Shown one piece after another: positions 8,922-14,926 of a stretch of DNA of 26,705 bases. Origin of the DNA: CAZDYP01 sp964509505 (lineage in GTDB: Bacteria; Chloroflexota; Anaerolineae; JACRMK01); assembly GCA_964509505.1 (NCBI GenBank), contig CAZDYP010000056.1, positions 1-26,705 on the forward strand, read 5' to 3'. The stretch's first letter is position 1; every line of letters begins with the position of its first letter. A program made the position numbers and the translations under genes. Below the pieces are notes generated by a model. It worked only from the letters and a program-made list of their open reading frames with translations. It was not told the DNA's origin and ran no database searches.

Positions 8922-10232
8922 TTATGTGAGCTCTCGCACGTACCGCATGCGCCAGAGCAAAAACAAACTAAACAGCAAAGCGACTGTGCCGCCGAAGCCA
9001 ATCGCCAACGGCACACCGAAGTATTGCGCGATGAGTCCGCCTTGTAACGAACCGATGGGCGTCATGCCGAAGAAGCAGAGCATATAGACGCTCATCACGC
9101 GCCCGCGCAAGCGATCAGGCACGTTGCTTTGCACCAGCGCGTTGGCGGTCGTGCTTTGCACCATCAGCCCCAAGCTCACCGCCATCAGCGCCAAGGCAGA
9201 CAATGGTAACCATTGCGATGCCGCCAGCGCCAACAGGGCAATGGGAAACACAAAGTTGCCGAAGGTCAGAATCAAACCGCGGCGTTTGCGCTGACCCAAC
9301 GACGCCACGGCCAGCGCGCCAACCAAAGAACCGATGCCCGCCATCGAGGTTAAGAAGCCTTGCACTTGGGCGCTGTCTTGCGTGCTGGCATGTAACACTT
9401 CGCGGACGTAAGCGGGCAGCAAGGCTTGATAGACGAAACCGAAAATGCTGGACACTACGACGACTAACATCAACGTGCGAATGGCTTGATGTTCGCGGAT
9501 GTAGCTCAATCCTTCTTTGATCTCAAGCCAGATTGAAGCTTGCCGAGGCGGCGGCGGGGTATGTGGCAAACGCATCAGGACGAGGCTGACTAAGGCAGCG
9601 ATGTAGCCCACGCCCGTAATAAAAAAACACCAGCCAGGTCCAATTGCGTAGATCAACACACCGGCAATCGTCGGGCCAATGATGCGCGAGGCATTGAAGC
9701 TGACTGAGTTCATCGCAATCGCATTCGTCATGTCATCCTTGCCCACCATATCTTTCACGAAGGTTTGGCGCGCGGTGCCCTCGAAGGCGTTGTTGATGCC
9801 CAGCAAAAACGACAAGACTAAAATATGCCATGGCTCAACGACTTTCCACAACACCAAAGCGGCGAGCGCGAATGAAACGCCCATCGCGCCCACTTTGGTA
9901 GTGGCTAGCACAGTGCGACGGGGCCAGCGATCTACAATCACGCCTGCCGCCAACGACAACACCAGCACAGGCAAGGCGCTCGCAAAACTCACCACACCTA
10001 AAAAACCCGCCGACCGTGTCAGCTCATAGACCAGCCAACCTTGGGTGGTCATCTGCATCCAGTTGCCAATTTGTGAGATGATGCCGCCCGTGAAGTACAG
10101 ACGATAGTTAGGGTGCCTGAATGCGACAAATGTTTGCGCCAGCGCCGTCAAACGCGACACGGGCTGCGTGCTGGGCGATGCTAGCTCGCTGATGATGGTG
10201 GTTCTCGTGCCGGGTGTAGATTCGCTTTGCAT
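8922..10232 (-). CDS. MFS exporter (MFS_3 / EntS-like), first copy
   Basis: A 436-aa protein clearly paralogous to the next gene and alignable end to end: NYRLYFTGGIISQIGNWMQ, GWLVYELTRSAGFLG, DRWPRRTV, the block TARQTFVKDMVGK (TARQAFVKDMVGK in the paralogue), and VPDRLRGRVMSVYML. About 12 membrane segments are expected. The ATG at 10232 is preceded by AAGGAGAGAGG, a strong Shine-Dalgarno. It lies directly downstream of a MarR regulator, the usual layout for regulated efflux. Whether the two paralogues act separately or together cannot be judged here. Confidence 0.93.
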   Translation of the reverse strand: MQSESTPGTRTTIISELASPSTQPVSRLTALAQTFVAFRHPNYRLYFTGGIISQIGNWMQMTTQGWLVYELTRSAGFLGVVSFASALPVLVLSLAAGVIVDRWPRRTVLATTKVGAMGVSFALAALVLWKVVEPWHILVLSFLLGINNAFEGTARQTFVKDMVGKDDMTNAIAMNSVSFNASRIIGPTIAGVLIYAIGPGWCFFITGVGYIAALVSLVLMRLPHTPPPPRQASIWLEIKEGLSYIREHQAIRTLMLVVVVSSIFGFVYQALLPAYVREVLHASTQDSAQVQGFLTSMAGIGSLVGALAVASLGQRKRRGLILTFGNFVFPIALLALAASQWLPLSALALMAVSLGLMVQSTTANALVQSNVPDRLRGRVMSVYMLCFFGMTPIGSLQGGLIAQYFGVPLAIGFGGTVALLFSLFLLWRMRYVRELT

Positions 10233-10242
10233 CCTCTCTCCT

Positions 10243-10306
10243 TGTTAGTCGCTGGTCGTTAGTCTTTAGTTGCTAGCAATTAACGACTAACGACTAGCGA
10301 CTAAAG
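10243..10306. repeat. Heptad array between marR and MFS genes
   Basis: On the minus strand the spacer reads TTTAGTC GCTAGTC GTTAGTC GTTAATT GCTAGCA, then ACTAAAG ACTAACG ACCAGCG ACTAACA and the Shine-Dalgarno. The stop codon of marR (TAG, 10296-10294) lies inside the second word. The outer 24 bases on each side pair at 22 positions, with the palindrome GCTAGC near the loop. Confidence 0.85.
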
Positions 10307-10728
10307 ATGGCTTGCAACAGATCCATCGCTTCGGACAAGCGCTGTTGGTCTTCGTTGGTGAAGCGCGCCAGTCGCTTGCAAACGTCGTGGCGCGCACCTT
10401 CGCGCGATGTATCGTAGGCTTGTGCGCCTGCGGACGTGAGCTGCAATTTGAGTTTGCGCTTGTCTTCGCCGTGCCCTTCGCGCTTCACCAGCTTGCGTTG
10501 CACAAGTCCCGCGACGAGCTTCGACATGGTAGGCAGCGACACACCTTGATTGAGGGCGAGGTCGGACAGGGTGGCTTGCCCGTGATAATGCAGATAGCCC
10601 AGCACCCGCACTTGTGGAATCGTGAATTGTTGCCGTGAACGAATGCTGTCGCGCAAATGCTTCATCACGAAAGGCACGACCTCGACAATCTTGGTCGCGC
10701 ATTCGGCTTGGATTGGAGTCGCTTTCAT
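10294..10728 (-). CDS. MarR-family transcriptional regulator
   Basis: A 144-aa protein with the MarR winged-helix fold. Helical dimerisation segments flank a helix-turn-helix (ATLSDLALNQGVSLPTMSKLVAGL, about residues 52-77), followed by the wing KREGHGEDKRKLKLQLT with its conserved Asp-Lys-Arg. Such proteins are dimeric repressors released by small ligands and usually control a neighbouring efflux gene, here the two MFS genes. The ATG at 10728 is chosen over a GTG at 10734 because GGAG then sits 5 bases upstream. A consensus promoter lies just in front. Autoregulation is likely, but the operator is not certain. Confidence 0.93.
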   Translation of the reverse strand: MKATPIQAECATKIVEVVPFVMKHLRDSIRSRQQFTIPQVRVLGYLHYHGQATLSDLALNQGVSLPTMSKLVAGLVQRKLVKREGHGEDKRKLKLQLTSAGAQAYDTSREGARHDVCKRLARFTNEDQQRLSEAMDLLQAIFSR

Positions 10729-10759
10729 TGTCACTCCAAAATAGTTAGGATGGCTAAGT

Positions 10760-10787
10760 ATTATAGTGAGGGAGGGAGGAGTGTCAA
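10760..10787 (-). promoter_or_regulatory. Consensus sigma70-type promoter of the marR-MFS-MFS operon
   Basis: The minus strand carries TTGACA (10787-10782), a 16-bp spacer and TATAAT (10765-10760), a perfect match at both hexamers. The spacer is a pure C/T tract apart from its A near the -10. The predicted start is about 25 bases before the marR ATG. Just downstream, TTAG-CCATC-CTAA (10756-10744) is a small inverted repeat that could be part of a MarR operator (inference). Confidence 0.8.
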
Positions 10788-10799
10788 CTTCGAGGAATA

Positions 10800-10845
10800 G
10801 CGTTCAGTGTTCAGGTATCAGTGAATAGTGAGCAAGAGTCAGTGT
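10800..10845. repeat. Heptad array, promoter-side arm (TTCAGTG words)
   Basis: The plus strand reads gttcagt gttcagg tatcagt gaatagt gagcaag agtcagt. Its first 13 bases, gcgttcagtgttc, are the exact reverse complement of gaacactgaacgc in the array at 10909-10944, so the two arrays form outer arms around the terminator between them. Confidence 0.75.
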
Positions 10846-10897
10846 AAGAAACGCAAACTCCCGATGGTAGCCAACCCATCGGGAGTTTAAGTTTCTT
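10846..10897 (-). terminator. Strong terminator hairpin after the DUF4058 gene
   Basis: Two 22-base arms, 10846-10867 and 10876-10897, pair except for a 2-base internal mismatch. The core is aaactcccgatgg / ccatcgggagttt with an 8-base loop. T/A-rich flanks suit a factor-independent terminator. It lies 50 bp past the DUF4058 stop and upstream of the marR promoter, insulating the two units. Its core is shared with the hairpin at 11911-11953. Confidence 0.75.
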
Positions 10898-10908
10898 GCG
10901 ACGATTGC

Positions 10909-10944
10909 CATTCACGGATAACTGTTCATGGAACACTGAACGCC
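10909..10944. repeat. Heptad array next to the DUF4058 stop codon
   Basis: The plus strand reads attcacg gataact gttcatg gaacact gaacgcc. It begins 2 to 3 bases after the stop codon of the DUF4058 gene and pairs with the array at 10800. Confidence 0.65.
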
Positions 10945-10946
10945 GC

Positions 10947-11726
10947 TTAGTGCCAAAGCTGCTTCATCCACGCTTGTTCTTCAGCCGAGAGAGCAGCGTG
11001 CGGTTCTTTCGTGTAGTCAACAAGATCGGCATACGCGCCGTTATCGTAGCAACGGTCAAATACGGCTTGGAGATCCAACGGCACATCAGGGTCAGGCTCA
11101 CGTAACGGGATGCGGAAACACGGCAGGCGGTCTGGCAGATTGATTGGATACATTTCGTACTGAATGCGATTTGTCGCGCGGCTGACGCAAATGAGGTAAC
11201 GACCCTGCAAACGCTGACTCCAATCGTAAACATCGGACAAGACGCGCATGCCCTGACTGAGCAAATCAATCTCGACGAGGTTCGTGCGGCTGCCCAAAAT
11301 TTCCTCGCGCTTCAAGAGATACTGTCTGCGTCCTTCCCCCAGCGTCTTATTGGCTGGACTGAGCACTTCAATCACGGTCACCACTTCCCCGCTTTCGGTC
11401 TGCACAATTTCAATGAAGCCTTCGCGCACTTCGTCAGACAACCGTGTGACAACTACTGGTTCGACCACGGGCGCACTCACTGTTTGCGTCAAAGTAGGCG
11501 TGGGCGTCTCGCGCACCGTACGGGGCCAGCGCGCAATCGTCACATCAGGATAGATGCTGTGTGTTGAAGGCAGCAAATATAACCGCTCCTCGACACGCAC
11601 TCTATAGCGTGGACGCAAAGTTGTTTGTAGAGCATCGCGAATGTAAGTAATCAGTGAGTGGTGCACATCAGGCCACCACGCAGGATTTTCCAGATAGGGA
11701 TCCATTCCAGGAAACGGGCTTGGCAT
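10947..11726 (-). CDS. DUF4058 family protein
   Basis: A 259-aa protein beginning MPSPFPGMDPYLE, the diagnostic N-terminus of the DUF4058 family, which is common in Chloroflexota, cyanobacteria and planctomycetes. Other family blocks are WPDVHHSLITYIRDAL, YPDVTIARW and VIEVLSPANKTLGEGRRQYL. The last, with Glu and the following Lys in a beta-hairpin, recalls the catalytic region of PD-(D/E)XK-like nuclease folds, but no activity is established. The ATG at 11726 follows AAAGGAGCTGCACG, so the upstream in-frame start is rejected. A promoter-like TGCTATACT lies in front and a terminator behind, suggesting a single-gene unit. Confidence 0.88.
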   Translation of the reverse strand: MPSPFPGMDPYLENPAWWPDVHHSLITYIRDALQTTLRPRYRVRVEERLYLLPSTHSIYPDVTIARWPRTVRETPTPTLTQTVSAPVVEPVVVTRLSDEVREGFIEIVQTESGEVVTVIEVLSPANKTLGEGRRQYLLKREEILGSRTNLVEIDLLSQGMRVLSDVYDWSQRLQGRYLICVSRATNRIQYEMYPINLPDRLPCFRIPLREPDPDVPLDLQAVFDRCYDNGAYADLVDYTKEPHAALSAEEQAWMKQLWH

Positions 11727-11751
11727 CGTGCAGCTCCTTTCGTTGCACTCA

Positions 11752-11760
11752 AGTATAGCA
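11752..11760 (-). promoter_or_regulatory. Extended -10 element of the DUF4058 gene
   Basis: The minus strand has TGCTATACT, an extended -10 (TGn plus TATACT), 25 bases before the start codon at 11726. No good -35 hexamer is seen at the normal distance, which fits promoters that rely on an extended -10. Confidence 0.5.
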
Positions 11761-11798
11761 CACGCCACTCATGGATAGAAAGCGTGCAAACCACCTCG

Positions 11799-11888
11799 CT
11801 CGCGCGGATGGACACATCCCGCACGGTGGGCAGTGGAGGTGTCCAGCCACTACGAGCCTAGCGCTTTTTCTAAACATGAGCGGCACAC
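11799..11888. repeat. Structured intergenic element, copy A
   Basis: TGGACAC (11809-11815) pairs with GTGTCCA (11839-11845), with a C/G-rich inner region. It ends in gcgctttttctaaacatgag (11861-11880), which matches gcgcaatttctgaacatgag at 13243-13262. The block ggatggacacatcc also occurs at 14823-14836. The repeat family is unknown to me. Confidence 0.5.
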
Positions 11889-11907
11889 GCTTATGCGCGC
11901 GGCAATG

Positions 11908-11956
11908 AAAACACACACTCCCGATGCGTTTAGCTGCCATCGGGAGTGTGTGTCTT
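11908..11956 (-). terminator. Terminator hairpin after the alcohol dehydrogenase gene
   Basis: A perfect 16-bp stem pairs acacacactcccgatg (11911-11926) with its reverse complement (11938-11953) around an 11-base loop. The minus strand continues TTTTC after the stem. It lies 65 bp past the dehydrogenase stop. The core actcccgatg and the preceding minus-strand CGTCGCAAGA are shared with the terminator at 10846-10897. Confidence 0.75.
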
Positions 11957-11980
11957 GCGACGGTGACTCGGCGTAGTCGT

Positions 11981-12024
11981 GTTCGCTGAACAGTGAACAC
12001 TGAACACAGTTCACGGTTCACTGT
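11981..12024. repeat. Heptad array over the alcohol dehydrogenase stop codon
   Basis: The minus strand reads CAGTGAA CCGTGAA CTGTGTT CAGTGTT CACTGTT CAGCGAA. The stop codon TGA (12020-12018) is inside the first word. The words turn into their own reverse complement after two to three units. Confidence 0.8.
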
Positions 12025-12995
12025 TTGTCGTAATTCACTACAACCTTGATCACGTTGTCGCGTCGCGTCGCAAACAACTCGTATGCTTCGGCGGCTTGGC
12101 TGAATGGGAATTCATGCGTCACGTATTGATCAACCTTCACGAGTCCGCGCCGAATGTATTCGACGCCCAACTCAAATTCGCGCGGATAGTCGGGTGAGCT
12201 GACAGTCGTGATGAAGCGCACGTTCTTGCGGAACAGCTCTTGATAGTTGACCGGATAGACTTCTACATCAGGCACACCAAACCCTAACACGGCGCCGCCA
12301 TATTTCACCAGGCGAATCGCTGTGTTCACGGTTTCGGTTTGATGACCGACGACCTCGAAGACGGTATCTACGCCTTCTTTGCCGACGATGCTCTCGACGC
12401 CTTTGGCGAGCTCGTCCGCATTCGTCGTCGTGAACGTGTGTGTCGCGCCCAACGACGCGCCGACCTTCACGCGATGCTCGATGGGATCCGCGACGATGAT
12501 CTTGCGCGCGCCCATACACGCGGCGAGCTGCGTGCAGAACAAGCCCATGCCCCCTTGCCCCAATATGACGACGTTCTGATGGAACAATGTGCCGAGATGA
12601 CGGAAACCCCAGATGACGGTGCCAAGCGGCTGGCACATTACCCACTTGTTCCAGTCGCCGTCGTTGGGAATAAGCGTCGTGTTCTTCGCGCGCGCCAAGT
12701 AGAATTGCCCTAAGCCTGTGAACGCATCGGGTTGCGCCATTACGGTATCGCCCACATGAAAGCGCGATGAAGTGGTGGCGACGACTTCACCGACGCACTC
12801 ATGCGCAGGAAAGGCAACGGGCGACATGTGGCGCGACTCTGGGTAGATGCCAAGAAAATAGGGCATGTCGCTGCCGCAGGTCGTCGCGCGCCGCGTTCTG
12901 ACGACAATGGAATCGGGCGGCGCGGTTTCGATGTCGGGCGCAGGTATTTCGACCATTTCAAATTTTTTCGGTGCTACTAATTTTGCCGCAAACAT
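12018..12995 (-). CDS. Zinc-type medium-chain alcohol/polyol dehydrogenase
   Basis: A 325-aa MDR-superfamily enzyme. Cys40 (TTCGSDM) and His65-Glu66 (FPAHECVGE) are the catalytic-zinc ligands of the GroES-like domain. GQGGMG at 146-151 is the NAD(P)-binding glycine motif. The loop that normally carries four structural-zinc cysteines is shortened and lacks them (AQPDAFTGLGQFYLARAKN), so a structural zinc is unlikely. It oxidises an alcohol or polyol or reduces the aldehyde or ketone; the substrate is not recognisable. The ATG at 12995 follows GAGGAGAAATTAACCG; a longer frame from 13145 is rejected because its extra 50 codons cover repeat-like sequence. It lies 285 bp behind the ketopantoate-reductase-like gene and is followed by a terminator. 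Confidence 0.9.
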   Translation of the reverse strand: MFAAKLVAPKKFEMVEIPAPDIETAPPDSIVVRTRRATTCGSDMPYFLGIYPESRHMSPVAFPAHECVGEVVATTSSRFHVGDTVMAQPDAFTGLGQFYLARAKNTTLIPNDGDWNKWVMCQPLGTVIWGFRHLGTLFHQNVVILGQGGMGLFCTQLAACMGARKIIVADPIEHRVKVGASLGATHTFTTTNADELAKGVESIVGKEGVDTVFEVVGHQTETVNTAIRLVKYGGAVLGFGVPDVEVYPVNYQELFRKNVRFITTVSSPDYPREFELGVEYIRRGLVKVDQYVTHEFPFSQAAEAYELFATRRDNVIKVVVNYDKQ

Positions 12996-13015
12996 TCGGT
13001 TAATTTCTCCTCTAT

Positions 13016-13106
13016 TTGGAGTAAGCGAATTAACAAGGAGACGAGTCAGCGAGGAAAGCCTCATGCGCTCGTTCCGCGTTGACCCGTTTACCTGTTCACC
13101 CATTCC
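13016..13106. repeat. Degenerate 7/8-bp repeats in the leader of the dehydrogenase gene
   Basis: Positions 13075-13106 read in 8-bp steps (cgcgttga cccgttta cctgttca cccattcc). Positions 13018-13055 read roughly in 7-bp steps (gagtaag cgaatta acaagga gacgagt cagcgag). This is a weaker, mixed-period relative of the heptad arrays elsewhere. The rest of the 285-bp spacer holds the hairpin element at 13213; I see no convincing promoter. Confidence 0.45.
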
Positions 13107-13204
13107 TCTTTGAGCGCTGTTCGTTCTTGACCGCAATAAAGCCAAGCGCGTATATCAAGAAAACATGCGTCAATGCGGAGAGTGCGCTCTCTGGCGCGCG
13201 GGCA

Positions 13205-13264
13205 GCGTTAGAGAACACCGCCACCTCACGGTGTTCCGCCACGCGCAATTTCTGAACATGAGTG
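13205..13264. repeat. Structured intergenic element, copy B
   Basis: GAACACCG (13213-13220) pairs perfectly with CGGTGTTC (13229-13236) around an 8-base loop. The flank gcgcaatttctgaacatgag (13243-13262) matches copy A at 11861-11880. It lies within 80 bp downstream of the ketopantoate-reductase-like stop and could serve as its terminator. Confidence 0.5.
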
Positions 13265-13280
13265 AAGCCAAGAACATTGT

Positions 13281-14201
13281 TTACTTCGTCTGCCCATCCA
13301 CATAGGGCTTCAAAGCCGCCGTCACCACATCATTCGCGGGCGTCGGCACGCCAAGCTCTTTGCCCAGGCGCGACACCGCGCCATTGAGCGCCATCAATTC
13401 TAGTCGCTTGCCATGCTCTAAGTCATATAACAGCGAAGGGCGTGTTTGTCCCGATTGCTTGGCAAGAAATTGCATGACATTGTGTAATGAATCGTCAGGC
13501 AACGGGATGCCTTTGGCGTGTCCCACTGCTATCGCCTCCGCAGAGATTTGTCGCAAGAGCTCGCGCGTTTCGGGCTGGCTCATCACCAAGCCTGTGGTGC
13601 CGCGCACCAGACAGCACGCGCCTGCCATGCCGCAAATCATCACAAACTTTTGCCACAGCCGCAACGCAATGTCAGGCACAGACACGATGGGCAAGTTCGT
13701 CACGCGCCACGCATCCGCAATGGCATCACAGCGCGCCGATGCGCCGCCGCTCATTTCGCCGAATGCCAGCTCCACCACCCATGCCCATTGGATGATGCCG
13801 GGCGCGACGATGCTGGAGGAGATACGCACTGTCCCGCCGACGACATGCTCTGCGCCGACGATGCTGCCGATGGTTTCAATGTGATCAACGCCGTTCAACA
13901 CGGGGATGATGACGGTGTTTGCGCCAAGCATTGGCTTGATGACATGTGCAGCGCTCTGTGCATCATACGCTTTGACGCAAAAGAGAATCACATCGGCTGT
14001 CCCAACCTCGGCTGGATTGTCCGTTGCTCGCACGGGCGACACGACGAATTCATCGTTAGGTCCTTGCAGGCGCAAGCCATGGGCGCGCAGCGCTTGTAGA
14101 TGCGCGCCGCGCGCGATGAACGTCACATCAAATCCTGCTTGCGCTAGCCGCGCGCCAAAGAAGCCGCCCGTGCCGCCTGTGCCCATGATGGCGATTCGCA
14201 T
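13281..14201 (-). CDS. 2-dehydropantoate 2-reductase family protein (ApbA/PanE)
   Basis: A 306-aa protein. Residues 7-13 (GTGGTGG) are the N-terminal NADP-binding loop. FCVKAYD and PVLNGVDHIE are the family's nucleotide- and substrate-side motifs, LRLWQKFVMICG carries the conserved Lys of the second domain, and YDLEHGKRLELMALNGAVSRLG is the C-terminal substrate signature. PanE proper reduces ketopantoate to pantoate for CoA synthesis, but many paralogues act on other 2-keto acids. The CoA-enzyme context fits either. The ATG at 14201 follows AAAGGATTTGCT; the longer open frame from 14291 only translates the heptad array. The assignment is to the family, with the exact substrate open. Confidence 0.88.
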   Translation of the reverse strand: MRIAIMGTGGTGGFFGARLAQAGFDVTFIARGAHLQALRAHGLRLQGPNDEFVVSPVRATDNPAEVGTADVILFCVKAYDAQSAAHVIKPMLGANTVIIPVLNGVDHIETIGSIVGAEHVVGGTVRISSSIVAPGIIQWAWVVELAFGEMSGGASARCDAIADAWRVTNLPIVSVPDIALRLWQKFVMICGMAGACCLVRGTTGLVMSQPETRELLRQISAEAIAVGHAKGIPLPDDSLHNVMQFLAKQSGQTRPSLLYDLEHGKRLELMALNGAVSRLGKELGVPTPANDVVTAALKPYVDGQTK

Positions 14202-14210
14202 AGCAAATCC

Positions 14211-14290
14211 TTTGCGGATGGCCAATAGCGAATAGCCAATGGCAGATAGCGAGTGACTATTCGCCATCTGCCATTGGCTATTCGCTATCA
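14211..14290. repeat. Heptad-array hairpin between the DUF35 and PanE-like genes
   Basis: The plus strand reads caatagc gaatagc caatggc agatagc gagtgac tattcgc catctgc cattggc tattcgc. Arms 14225-14251 and 14262-14288 pair at 26 of 27 positions with a 10-base loop. The distal arm touches the stop codon of the DUF35 gene (TGA, 14290-14288). The array ends at the Shine-Dalgarno of the PanE-like gene. Confidence 0.9.
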
Positions 14291-14701
14291 TGCAGGCTTG
14301 AACTTCGGCAGCGTGATCGCCTCGGTTACATCGTCGTAATGCACGACGACCGCCATGCCGACCTTGATCTTGTCCGGGTCAGGCTCGATGCCAATCAGAT
14401 TGGTCATCATCCGCACGCCTTCTTCCAACTCGACGACGGCAACGGTGTATGGCGCTTCCGCGCCAAATACGGGCATGCCTTTCTGATGGCTAATCGTGAA
14501 GCCATAGACTTTGCCTTTGCCGCTGACGGGCTTCCAGCTCAAATTGCGTGAACCGCAATGCGGGCAGACGTTGCGCGGATAGAAGACGAACTTGTGGCAA
14601 GCGTCACACTGTTGCATTTGCATCGCATGAGCTTTAACACTATCCCAGTAGATTTTGGTCAAAGGGTCTGGGACGGGTAATGGTTTTTTGTAATCAGCCA
14701 T
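14288..14701 (-). CDS. Zn-ribbon / OB-fold (DUF35) protein, thiolase partner
   Basis: A 137-aa protein of the DUF35 (Zn-ribbon domain-containing OB-fold) family. An N-terminal helix with YWDSVKAHAM is followed by a rubredoxin-like zinc ribbon with Cys32, Cys35, Cys46 and Cys49 (CDAC and CPHC). The OB-fold half has VYGFTISHQKG and PYTVAVVELEEGVRMMTNLIG. Members of this family bind to thiolases or Ltp-type aldolases and help handle the acyl-CoA, as in archaeal thiolase/HMG-CoA synthase complexes and actinobacterial steroid side-chain enzymes. The thiolase gene just upstream is the obvious partner. The ATG at 14701 follows GAGGAGCCC. Confidence 0.92.
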   Translation of the reverse strand: MADYKKPLPVPDPLTKIYWDSVKAHAMQMQQCDACHKFVFYPRNVCPHCGSRNLSWKPVSGKGKVYGFTISHQKGMPVFGAEAPYTVAVVELEEGVRMMTNLIGIEPDPDKIKVGMAVVVHYDDVTEAITLPKFKPA

Positions 14702-14710
14702 GGGCTCCTC

Positions 14711-14746
14711 ATTTTTGATTTTAGATTTCAGATTTTAGATTGTAAC
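14711..14746. repeat. A/T-rich heptad array in the leader of the DUF35 gene
   Basis: The plus strand reads gatttta gatttca gatttta gattg. It lies directly upstream of the Shine-Dalgarno. The same words occur at 17257-17294 in front of a dehydrogenase gene. Confidence 0.75.
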
Positions 14747-14819
14747 CGTAGCGAGGGAAATAATGGTTAGCAGAGGCTTATATCGGTTGCCTAAGGGGTG
14801 TACAGGGAAATTGGCTCAA

Positions 14820-14839
14820 GGCGGATGGACACATCCGCC
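14820..14839. other. Perfect 8-bp stem-loop (GGCGGATG)
   Basis: ggcggatg-gaca-catccgcc is a perfect inverted repeat with a 4-base loop. It lies in the 225-bp spacer between the thiolase and DUF35 genes. The block ggatggacacatcc recurs in copy A near 11806. Confidence 0.6.
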
Positions 14840-14926
14840 GTTAGGCGCGAGATATGCGACCAAAGCCATTCCTTACATGCAACCGGAAACCAATGTAATC
14901 CCCTAATCTCTCCTAATTTCCCTACT

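Noticed and set aside
11749..12021. A 90-codon frame between the dehydrogenase and DUF4058 genes
   Set aside because: It starts inside the heptad array and reads through the terminator hairpin; it has no ribosome site and a Cys/Arg-rich shadow composition.
12996..13145. N-terminal extension of the alcohol dehydrogenase
   Set aside because: The MDR fold begins at MFAAKLV. The ATG at 12995 has GAGGAG upstream, and the added codons cover repeat-like leader DNA.
14202..14291. N-terminal extension of the PanE-like gene (start at 14291)
   Set aside because: The extra 30 codons only translate the heptad array (phrases like QWQMANS). The ATG at 14201 has a ribosome site and starts the NADP-binding strand exactly as the family does.
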